Of a DNA stretch of 7,312 nucleotides, positions 1-4,862 are shown piece after piece. Numbering within the stretch: position 1 is the first letter of the stretch; the number at the start of each line of letters is the position of its first letter. This stretch comes from Clostridium sp. CAG:167. Lineage in GTDB: Bacteria > Bacillota > Clostridia > Lachnospirales > Lachnospiraceae. The position numbers were made by a program, and so were the translations under genes. The stretch is from NCBI GenBank assembly GCA_000433735.1, contig HF998289.1:23790-31101 (forward strand), in the 5' to 3' direction. The notes below the pieces were generated by a model. The model searched no databases, was not told the origin of the DNA, and worked only from the letters and a program-made list of their open reading frames with translations.

Positions 1-959
1 GGATGCGGAGGATCCAGTCCGAAGCCCCGGACACCGTAATCAGCGAACATATCCACTGTTTTCTCATTCAGAATGTATTCCATCCACACCGGTGTCAAAA
101 TTGCCAGGCCGTGTCCATGGGTCACATCATAATAGGCACTGAGCTGATGCTCCATTGCGTGGCACGGCCACGGTGCTCCTACGCCGCTGGTGATAAATCC
201 GTTAATGGCCCAGCTGGAAGCCCACATAAGATTGGCTCTTCCTTCGTAATCCTCCGGATTCTGACAGCAGTACGGTCCATATTGGATACAGGTTTTCAGG
301 ATGCTTTCCATCATACCTTTCTGCACTTGCAGCGGTTTGTTGCCATTGAGATAAACCTCAAAAACATGGGACATAATGTCCGCTGTGCCGGACGCCGTCT
401 GATAGGCCGGCACGGAAAATGTATAAGTTGGATCTAACACCGAATATTTCGGGAACAACACCGGACTGTCCAGATCCATTTTATCTTGCGTCTCATCGTT
501 TGTGATCACGGCGAATGTGTCCATCTCAGAGCCGGTGGCCGATAAAGTAAGGATGGCGATGATGGGCAATGCCTCTTTGATCTTGTCATTATCTAACACC
601 AGATCCCATGGATCTCCATCATAACAAGTTCCTGCGGCAATGGCCTTTGCACAGTCAATGGCGCTGCCTCCGCCGATAGGTAAGATTACATCCACTTGCG
701 TCTGTTGGCACAACGCCACGCCTCTTTTTACGGTGGAAAGTCTCGGGTTTGGCTCCACACCGGACAGTTCTTCATATTCAATGCCATTTTCTTTCAGAAG
801 TTCTGTCACAGTGCCGTAGATACCGGTCCTCTTAATGCTTCCCCCGCCATATACCAATAGGACTTTTTTCCCAAACTCCCGGACCATGGCCGGTAGTCGT
901 TCCACCTGTCCTTTTCCAAAAGCGATTTTTGTAGGAATTGAATAGATAAAATTTTCCAT
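1..959 (-). CDS. Iron-containing alcohol dehydrogenase, YqhD/BdhA type (3' end outside window)
   Basis: Cytoplasmic NAD(P)H-dependent alcohol/aldehyde oxidoreductase that would reduce aldehydes such as butyraldehyde to alcohols during fermentation. The visible 319 codons begin MENFIYSIPTKIAFGKGQVE. Nucleotide-binding signatures are YGGG (37-40) and PIGGGSAIDCAK (94-105), followed by SATGSEMD (140-147). Metal ligands expected for the group III Fe-ADH/YqhD family are all present: D194 and H198 (TADIMSHVFE), H267 (PCHAMEHQ) and H281 (DVTHGHGLAI). These positions match the numbering I recall for E. coli YqhD. Family members are about 385-390 residues, so roughly 70 C-terminal residues lie beyond base 1. 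The start is set by AAAGGAG at 970-976, 10 nt upstream. It has its own leader, which carries a terminator-like hairpin (981-1011). Family assignment is secure; the physiological substrate and NADH/NADPH preference are not determined. The conceptual frame is open to the window edge with no frameshift. Confidence 0.93.
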   Translation of the reverse strand, partial: MENFIYSIPTKIAFGKGQVERLPAMVREFGKKVLLVYGGGSIKRTGIYGTVTELLKENGIEYEELSGVEPNPRLSTVKRGVALCQQTQVDVILPIGGGSAIDCAKAIAAGTCYDGDPWDLVLDNDKIKEALPIIAILTLSATGSEMDTFAVITNDETQDKMDLDSPVLFPKYSVLDPTYTFSVPAYQTASGTADIMSHVFEVYLNGNKPLQVQKGMMESILKTCIQYGPYCCQNPEDYEGRANLMWASSWAINGFITSGVGAPWPCHAMEHQLSAYYDVTHGHGLAILTPVWMEYILNEKTVDMFADYGVRGFGLDPPH

Positions 960-980
960 GCCTGTCACACTCCTTTAAAC

Positions 981-1011
981 AAAAATGAGCCCACTGTGCT
1001 CTGTGGACTCA
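981..1011 (-). terminator. Terminator-like hairpin in the dehydrogenase leader (attenuator candidate)
   Basis: On the minus strand TGAGTCCAC (1003-1011) pairs with GTGGGCTCA (986-994), nine pairs with one G-U, around an 8-nt loop. It is followed at once by TTTTTGTTT (977-985) and then the gene's own ribosome site. The form is that of an intrinsic terminator, but it lies inside the leader rather than after a gene. No T-box AGGGTGG motif, riboswitch core or clear competing antiterminator stem was found. Regulation is inferred only. Confidence 0.55.
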
Positions 1012-1042
1012 CCTTTGAGTTTGTTTTTATTACTTGTCTGAT

Positions 1043-1073
1043 ATGTTATTCCTTTGTGTAGGGCAAAAGTCAA
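1043..1073 (-). promoter_or_regulatory. Possible promoter of the alcohol dehydrogenase gene
   Basis: A good -35, TTGACT (1068-1073), lies just beyond the terminator of the preceding operon. The best -10 is weak: TAACAT (1043-1048) at a 19-bp spacing, or AATAAC at 17 bp. The -35 block TTGACTTTTGCCC matches 12 of 13 bases in the promoter of the membrane-protein operon (1946-1958). The promoter would place the 981-1011 hairpin in the 5' leader. Confidence 0.45.
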
Positions 1074-1095
1074 GAGGGTTTTGAGAAAAAGTTTC

Positions 1096-1132
1096 AAAAA
1101 AACAGGTCCGGACTTTTTATCATCCGAACCTG
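1096..1132 (-). terminator. Intrinsic terminator of the two-gene membrane-protein operon
   Basis: Minus-strand CAGGTTCGGA (1123-1132) pairs with TCCGGACCTG (1103-1112), ten pairs with one G-U, around a 10-nt loop. Seven consecutive U (1096-1102) follow. It starts 8 nt after the stop of the downstream gene of the operon, as expected for its 3' end. Confidence 0.9.
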
Positions 1133-1139
1133 CTTTGTA

Positions 1140-1445
1140 TTATTGTATTTTTTTGCGGAGAATACCTTTAGGATCCTGGACAAGGATCATCACGATCCAG
1201 ATCACCAGTCCGAAAACCACTACGGACACCCCTAAAAAAGTATCGTTTAACATATCCTTTGCAGCAGGCTGAAAATACGCTGCCCCTTCCTGCAGATACT
1301 CCGTTACCGCATCTACAATCCACATAAGAGATGCGCCCCAGTACATCAAACTCAGAGTTCCAAGTCGCATACTGTCACGTTGAGGGCAGAGATACCAGAC
1401 TACGGTGGTAATAACAGCCGCCAGAGTAGAGCATAGTAATGTCAT
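1140..1445 (-). CDS. Small three-helix membrane protein, unknown function (second gene of operon)
   Basis: I do not recognise a family. The 101-residue product is mostly hydrophobic, with likely membrane segments at about 3-20 (STLAAVITTVVWYL), 29-50 (LGTLSLMYWGASLMWIVDAV) and 70-89 (FLGVSVVVFGLVIWIVMILV). The C-terminus is short and basic (KGILRKKIQ). Charged residues lie at the end of the second segment (D45, E49), which is unusual for a simple anchor and may mark a functional or partner-binding site. Its ATG follows the stop of the upstream gene by only 3 nt, and its ribosome site (AGAGGGG) lies inside the end of that gene, so translation is probably coupled. A strong terminator follows. 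It most likely forms a complex with the 143-residue partner. That is inferred from operon structure, not from homology. Confidence 0.75.
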   Translation of the reverse strand: MTLLCSTLAAVITTVVWYLCPQRDSMRLGTLSLMYWGASLMWIVDAVTEYLQEGAAYFQPAAKDMLNDTFLGVSVVVFGLVIWIVMILVQDPKGILRKKIQ

Positions 1446-1448
1446 ATC

Positions 1449-1880
1449 TTATTTCCCCTCTCTTCCGTGTCTGGATGTTTTTTGCAACACTTTTTTGCCA
1501 AGGGGATGTTTCTCCCAATATCTGGTAACTGCCACCATGCCGCCCCAGACAAGGGTTACCAGCACAGCCATACCGACTCCTGTGGTTGCCATCTCCTGAA
1601 ACATGGCATTTAGTCCCGCCTCGCTGTTTGCCGCTGTCAAAAACGGAAATACCAGAGACAATTCTCCGTGCCACAAATGTTCAAATGCCAGAAGAGCACT
1701 GCCGCCCCACAGCATCCGGTCTAACCACTTCATTTTGTGGGAAAATGAAACATGGGTGCTTTCCCCTGCGAAAATCTGCTGAGGATCCTTCTCCATTGCT
1801 TTCTTTTCCTTCTTCTCAACTACCTTTGTCATTACTGTTGTTACGATTGCTTCCGTTGCCGGTACCATAAAACATGCCAT
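1449..1880 (-). CDS. Small membrane protein with histidines in a membrane segment, unknown function (first gene of operon)
   Basis: A 143-residue product of unrecognised family. The start is the ATG at 1878-1880, because AAAGGAGG (1888-1895) sits 7 nt upstream. A longer frame reaching 1985 has no ribosome site and would run through the promoter. Visible parts: an N-terminal hydrophobic/amphipathic helix (MACFMVPATEAIVTTVMTKV), a charged stretch (EKKEKKAMEKD, 22-32), a membrane segment at about 57-80 containing E67, H68 and H71 (AFEHLWHGEL), a second at about 98-118 (GMAVLVTLVWGGMVAV), and a basic tail (KKVLQKTSRHGREGK). Paired His and Glu in or beside a membrane helix could bind metal or heme, but this is speculation. 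It is transcribed from a strong promoter and coupled to the 101-residue membrane protein downstream. Confidence 0.78.
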   Translation of the reverse strand: MACFMVPATEAIVTTVMTKVVEKKEKKAMEKDPQQIFAGESTHVSFSHKMKWLDRMLWGGSALLAFEHLWHGELSLVFPFLTAANSEAGLNAMFQEMATTGVGMAVLVTLVWGGMVAVTRYWEKHPLGKKVLQKTSRHGREGK

Positions 1881-1929
1881 AATGATTCCTCCTTTGTAAA
1901 AAATGTGTGTAAATGTTCGTTTGTAAGGA

Positions 1930-1958
1930 ATCATAGCACTGGAAAGGGGAAAAGTCAA
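1930..1958 (-). promoter_or_regulatory. Sigma-A promoter of the membrane-protein operon
   Basis: TTGACT (-35, 1953-1958) and TATGAT (-10, 1930-1935) are separated by exactly 17 bp and sit 50 bp upstream of the start codon at 1880. This is the best promoter in the window. It lies in the gap just after the stop of the ATPase gene, so the operon is transcribed independently of that gene. Confidence 0.85.
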
Positions 1959-1969
1959 ATGGGAATCGT

Positions 1970-3277
1970 TTAATCCCTCAAACACCCAATCGGTACTATT
2001 TTCAACCCAGAATCTGTTGTATAAGCCATATTAGCATTGGCACATATCACAATTAATGCTGAAGGTTTCCTATATATATCACGAGGATGAGCCTCATTTT
2101 GCAATGCCCTGTCATTATAATTTTCTATCACATCGTTAAATCTTAACAATGACTTTTCCGCTTCTGGTATTTTATTCATTCCGGTTTTTATTTCTATAAG
2201 GGCATATCGACCATCTGCCATCTGATAGACAGCATCTGCTTCCACCCCCATATTATCTGTATAATGCAATATCCTTGCATTGTGTTTTTCCGCATAAACA
2301 AGCAAATCCCTTAAGACCATATTCTCAAAAACATGTCCAAACAAATCTAAATCGTTAATGAAATAATCAGGGCCTATTCCCAGTGCTGCAAGTCCAATAG
2401 AAGGATCTACAAATATATGTTTTTTAGCTGACCGAATAGCTGATTTTGATCTAAGGTGTGGCGTCCACGCATCAATATCCCGAACTACAAATAAATTTTC
2501 TAATGCATCTACATATGAGAAAAGGGTAGCATCTGTGACATTTTGTGTAGCCTTTACATCTGCAAATATATTTTTCTTCTTTGCTGTGGTTGCCATATTT
2601 CGTGCATAAGACCACAATAATGCCCGCGTCCATTCCGGGTTTCTATTTATTCCATCAATTGCTGAGATATCTTTCCTGTAAATTTGTTTATAATAATCTT
2701 TAGCAATTTCAAGCTTTGCCATATCTTTTTTCAACGCCATACACCTTGGCCAGCCACCTCTACATGCAGCAAAGAAAAGAGATTCCAGGTCGCATCCGGA
2801 TATCATACCGTCTATATCATAATCAGCGTCTTCAAGAATCCGTGATAACGATACCGTTCCATTTGATTCTCCTGTTTCAAATAAAGTCATAGGATACATG
2901 GTTACCTCTGTTATTCTGCCGGTCCCGGTGTGCGGAGTATTAATCTTTTTACTTGTTGAGCCTGTTAAATAATACTCCCCTACACTTTCTGGATTATCAT
3001 CACATGCTTTTCTTATCGTTCCCCAGATTTTCGGTGCATCTTGCCACTCATCAAATAAAATAGGTCCTGGGTTTTTCAAAAACAGTCTGGGTGCAGTCTC
3101 TGCCACAGCAATATACCCATCTCTTTTGTCCTCATCTTGAAATTCAATCACTGTTTTGCATCGTTCCTTAGCCGTTCGAGTTTTTCCACATCCCTTGGGA
3201 CCTGTTATGCTTATGGCATTAAATGCCTCAGCCTTTCTATCAATAACATCATCCAACACTCTCCTGATATACTCCAT
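1970..3277 (-). CDS. AAA+ ATPase with C-terminal DUF4143 / PD-(D/E)XK-like domain
   Basis: A 435-residue ATP-binding protein of the COG1373-type family. The N-terminal AAA domain (about 15-135) has Walker A GPKGCGKT (26-33), Walker B ILFDE (73-77), a sensor-1-like YYLTGSTS (102-109) and a conserved GTGR (118-121). The DUF4143 region (about 190-375) ends in a restriction-endonuclease-like core: E319 (GHVFENMVL), E346/D348 (VEADAVY) and E362-x-K364 (IEIKTG). All ATPase motifs are intact. The biological role of this widespread family is not established, and DNA binding or cleavage is only inferred. The start at 3277 is chosen because AAAGGAG (3288-3294) lies 10 nt upstream; the upstream ATG at 3316 lacks a ribosome site and lies upstream of the predicted transcript start. 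The gene is clearly more AT-rich than its neighbours, and a 23-bp repeat array sits upstream, both of which suggest transfer. No convincing terminator follows the stop. Confidence 0.9.
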   Translation of the reverse strand: MEYIRRVLDDVIDRKAEAFNAISITGPKGCGKTRTAKERCKTVIEFQDEDKRDGYIAVAETAPRLFLKNPGPILFDEWQDAPKIWGTIRKACDDNPESVGEYYLTGSTSKKINTPHTGTGRITEVTMYPMTLFETGESNGTVSLSRILEDADYDIDGMISGCDLESLFFAACRGGWPRCMALKKDMAKLEIAKDYYKQIYRKDISAIDGINRNPEWTRALLWSYARNMATTAKKKNIFADVKATQNVTDATLFSYVDALENLFVVRDIDAWTPHLRSKSAIRSAKKHIFVDPSIGLAALGIGPDYFINDLDLFGHVFENMVLRDLLVYAEKHNARILHYTDNMGVEADAVYQMADGRYALIEIKTGMNKIPEAEKSLLRFNDVIENYNDRALQNEAHPRDIYRKPSALIVICANANMAYTTDSGLKIVPIGCLRD

Positions 3278-3301
3278 ATACAGCACACTCCTTTCCCTAT
3301 C

Positions 3302-3331
3302 AGTATACCATTTCATTTCTTAATTATGCAA
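3302..3331 (-). promoter_or_regulatory. Probable promoter of the ATPase gene
   Basis: A good -10, TATACT (3302-3307), has a weak -35, TTGCAT (3326-3331), at 18 bp. Transcription would begin near 3295, almost at the ribosome site, giving a very short leader. The first 17-bp repeat (3333-3349) starts one base upstream of the -35, so proteins bound to the array would contact RNA polymerase. Confidence 0.6.
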
Positions 3332-3332
3332 G

Positions 3333-3441
3333 TTCATTTTAGTAATTTCAGTGGTTTTATTTTAGTAATTTCGGCATTTTCATTTTAGTAATTTTGCAAC
3401 TTTTATTTTTGTAATTTACATATTTTCATTTTAGTAATTTC
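3333..3441. repeat. Five-copy iteron-like array, 17-bp element at exact 23-bp period
   Basis: Plus-strand consensus TTYATTTTAGTAATTTC starts at 3333, 3356, 3379, 3402 and 3425. Every step is exactly 23 bp, and the conserved 17 bp are separated by unrelated 6-bp spacers (agtggt, ggcatt, gcaact, catatt). Copies 1 and 5 are identical, copies 2 and 3 differ by one base, and copy 4 is the most diverged (A to T in the core, plus end changes). A degenerate sixth copy may begin near 3312 (ttcattt). Constant spacing with conserved elements and variable spacers indicates protein-binding sites rather than replication slippage. It lies between the divergent ATPase and helical-protein genes and abuts the ATPase promoter. 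Confidence 0.92.
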
Positions 3442-3564
3442 TACAAAGATCCATATTCTACCATCTACCCTTACTTTTTTAAAGCGAATCTATCTTAGAA
3501 ATATCCAAATCATATATCCCAACATTTCCGCATATTTCCCCCTTTTTTTGCCACCCTAATAAAA
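3442..3564. other. AT-rich intergenic stretch between array and plus-strand gene
   Basis: Completes the 302-bp divergent gap between the ATPase start (3277) and the plus-strand start (3580). It contains pyrimidine-rich runs but no open frame, hairpin or further copy of the 23-bp repeat. A promoter for the plus-strand gene must lie here or in the array, but I could not pick a convincing -35/-10 pair. Confidence 0.6.
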
Positions 3565-3579
3565 AAGGAGGTTCTCAAA

Positions 3580-4026
3580 ATGGAACAAGAACACATGGAA
3601 GACGATTCTGTCAAATTGCTCCAGGAATGTAATGCCGGCATCAAAATGGGCACAGCCTCCATCGAGGATGTACTGGAACATGTTCAAAGTGGCGGATTGT
3701 CCGGGGTTTTGAAAGACAGCCACGATATTCACTGCAAACTGGGGAACAAGACACATGAAATACTAGAAAAATATCATGATGAAGGAAAAGAACCAGCGGC
3801 TCTGGCCAAAGCCATGTCCAAATTTAAAACGGAATTCAAAACCATGGGTGATGATCCGGATGCCGCTGTGGCGGATCTTATTACAGATGGGTGCAATATG
3901 GGAATCAAATCCCTTTACCGCTACCTGAACCAGTACCCGGCGGCAGACAAAGAGATCATTCATTTGACTAAAGATATTATAAGTACGGAAGAGAAACTGC
4001 TGAAGGCTCTTCGTCCCTATTTATAG
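3580..4026 (+). CDS. Small helical protein, possibly ferritin-like four-helix bundle
   Basis: A 148-residue soluble protein with no signal peptide or membrane segment. AAGGAGG (3565-3571) lies 8 nt before the ATG, which fixes the start. The sequence is almost entirely helix-forming, with four likely helices: about 8-35 (DSVKLLQECNAGIKMGTASI), 40-68 (rich in H and K: SHDIHCKLGNKTHEILEKYH), 72-110 (AALAKAMSKF, then AVADLITDGCNMGIKSL) and 122-147. This resembles the small DUF2383/ferritin-like bundles found in Clostridia, with Asp/Glu/His scattered through the helices (H48, H51, H59, E60, D99, D103). The family link is from general appearance only, and a metal site is not proved. It is monocistronic: a divergent ATPase lies upstream and a strong terminator downstream. 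Confidence 0.8.
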   Translation: MEQEHMEDDSVKLLQECNAGIKMGTASIEDVLEHVQSGGLSGVLKDSHDIHCKLGNKTHEILEKYHDEGKEPAALAKAMSKFKTEFKTMGDDPDAAVADLITDGCNMGIKSLYRYLNQYPAADKEIIHLTKDIISTEEKLLKALRPYL

Positions 4027-4078
4027 CAATCCTTCCTATGACGATAGACGATATTTTGCATAAATTCATAACATCATA

Positions 4079-4107
4079 AAACCGCAGGCATTTTTAACCT
4101 GCGGTTT
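4079..4107. terminator. Probably bidirectional intrinsic terminator between convergent genes
   Basis: AAACCGCAGG (4079-4088) and CCTGCGGTTT (4098-4107) form a perfect 10-bp stem with a 9-nt loop. In the plus direction it is followed by a T-rich tract ending in TTTTTTT (about 4121-4127); in the minus direction the stem runs straight into TTTTATGATG. It lies 52 nt after the stop of the plus-strand gene and about 45 nt beyond the stop of the minus-strand nuclease-like gene, so it can serve both. Confidence 0.85.
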
Positions 4108-4151
4108 CTATTTCTCTTAATTTTTTTGTAGGAGCTGGAATAGTTCCTCCC

Positions 4152-4730
4152 TTACCTCTTAAACTTCCTTATCGTCTCCTGTATGGTCGTATAATCCCTC
4201 TCGAACAATTCATCACTGATCTGCTTTTGCAGCACTTCTTCCGGGATTTTCTCCAGTATCTTCTTTTGCACAAAATCCTTGCTTTTCTGCTTATACGCCG
4301 GCATGCCATTGATTTCCTGGATATGGGCCAACTCCGGCCGCCAGAGAAGGCGGATCTTGTGAATCATTTTTTTCTTCGGATTTTCCAGAGCCTCCCGCAG
4401 CATATAAAAGTCGCAGTTTTCCCCCTGTTCTTCCACGGTAATGATCCCCCAGTAATCGGGTATGTGCTCTGCCACATGGTGAGCATGGCTGGTTCCAACC
4501 ACCACCAGATTCCGGTCAAAAAAACGGTCGTAGTCCTTTACCTGTCTGCTGAGTCTGGCGTAAGTATCGGCGTCACTTTTGATCTCCACGCCTACCACTT
4601 CCTCTTCCAGCACCATCACCACATCGGCCCGGGAGCGTCCCATGGTCTTTTCTTCCAGGATCCTCACTTTGTCATGCTGTTCTTCCAAATATTCAAATAA
4701 TGGCTCTCTGATATCTTTATCCAATAACAT
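4152..4730 (-). CDS. sce7726-like PD-(D/E)XK family protein
   Basis: A 192-residue protein with a restriction-endonuclease-like fold. The start MLLDKDIREPLFEYL, the RADVVMV strand with D36, and GVEIKSDADTYARLSRQVKDYD with E49-x-K51 and Q64 match the pattern of the sce7726/MmcB-like group. These carry a PD-(D/E)XK nuclease core, but their substrate is generally unknown. LVVVGTSHAHHVAEHIPDYWGI (75-96) is the next core strand and loop. A basic, helical C-terminal extension (about 118-192) contains several Lys/Arg clusters and may bind nucleic acid. The ATG at 4730 is preferred: a longer frame from a TTG at 4778 would have to be translated through a stable hairpin that lies at the likely 5' end of the mRNA. 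The ribosome site is modest (AGGA, 9 nt upstream). It has its own promoter and shares a terminator with the converging gene. Confidence 0.82.
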   Translation of the reverse strand: MLLDKDIREPLFEYLEEQHDKVRILEEKTMGRSRADVVMVLEEEVVGVEIKSDADTYARLSRQVKDYDRFFDRNLVVVGTSHAHHVAEHIPDYWGIITVEEQGENCDFYMLREALENPKKKMIHKIRLLWRPELAHIQEINGMPAYKQKSKDFVQKKILEKIPEEVLQKQISDELFERDYTTIQETIRKFKR

Positions 4731-4756
4731 CCTCTGTTTTCCTGCCTCTATATAAG

Positions 4757-4789
4757 AATAAGACAGCCTGAAGAACAAGCTGTCTTATT
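4757..4789. other. Perfect 11-bp inverted repeat upstream of the nuclease-like gene
   Basis: AATAAGACAGC (4757-4767) and GCTGTCTTATT (4779-4789) are exact inverted copies around an 11-nt loop. It starts 1 bp downstream of the predicted -10 and ends 26 bp before the start codon. It could be an operator, a 5' mRNA hairpin, or a weak terminator for readthrough from the solenoid gene, since TTATTCTTATAT follows it on the minus strand. Confidence 0.7.
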
Positions 4790-4790
4790 T

Positions 4791-4819
4791 ATCTTAATTC
4801 CTTATGAAAAAATAGTCAA
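4791..4819 (-). promoter_or_regulatory. Promoter of the sce7726-like gene
   Basis: TTGACT (-35, 4814-4819) and TAAGAT (-10, 4791-4796) are separated by 17 bp, giving a predicted start near 4784. The -35 overlaps the short dyad AAGGGA-N4-TCCCTT (4818-4833). Confidence 0.65.
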
Positions 4820-4859
4820 GGGACAGATCCCTTCTGGCTCCTACATAGATCCCTTCTGG
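4818..4859. repeat. Short dyad and 22-bp tandem duplication after the solenoid gene
   Basis: AGATCCCTTCTGG occurs at 4825-4837 and 4847-4859, a 22-bp period; the following bases are partly conserved too (C/T-T-C/T-CTA). The first copy forms one arm of AAGGGA-CAGA-TCCCTT (4818-4833). Minus-strand TATTTTTT follows the dyad 4 nt later, so the stem may act as a weak terminator for the solenoid gene while overlapping the next promoter's -35. Confidence 0.6.
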
Positions 4860-4862
4860 TTT

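Noticed and set aside
3..437. Plus-strand open frame of 144 residues
   Set aside because: It is antisense to the dehydrogenase, whose family motifs run intact through the same bases on the minus strand.
960..1073. T-box or riboswitch in the dehydrogenase leader
   Set aside because: The leader is under about 80 nt, lacks the T-box AGGGTGG core, and shows no known riboswitch motif. Only a simple terminator-like hairpin is seen.
1881..1985. 35-residue N-terminal extension of the 143-residue membrane protein
   Set aside because: It would run through the TTGACT-17-TATGAT promoter and has no ribosome site, whereas the ATG at 1880 has AAAGGAGG 7 nt upstream.
3278..3316. Start of the ATPase at the upstream ATG (3316)
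   Set aside because: No ribosome site, and it lies upstream of the predicted -10, while the ATG at 3277 follows AAAGGAG at 10 nt.
3333..3441. 23-bp array read as a CRISPR array
   Set aside because: The conserved unit is only 17 bp and the spacers only 6 bp, far shorter than CRISPR spacers, and no cas genes are nearby.
4227..4700. Plus-strand open frame of 157 residues
   Set aside because: It is antisense to the sce7726-like gene, rich in His/Phe from complementing acidic and Lys codons, and has no ribosome site or family resemblance.
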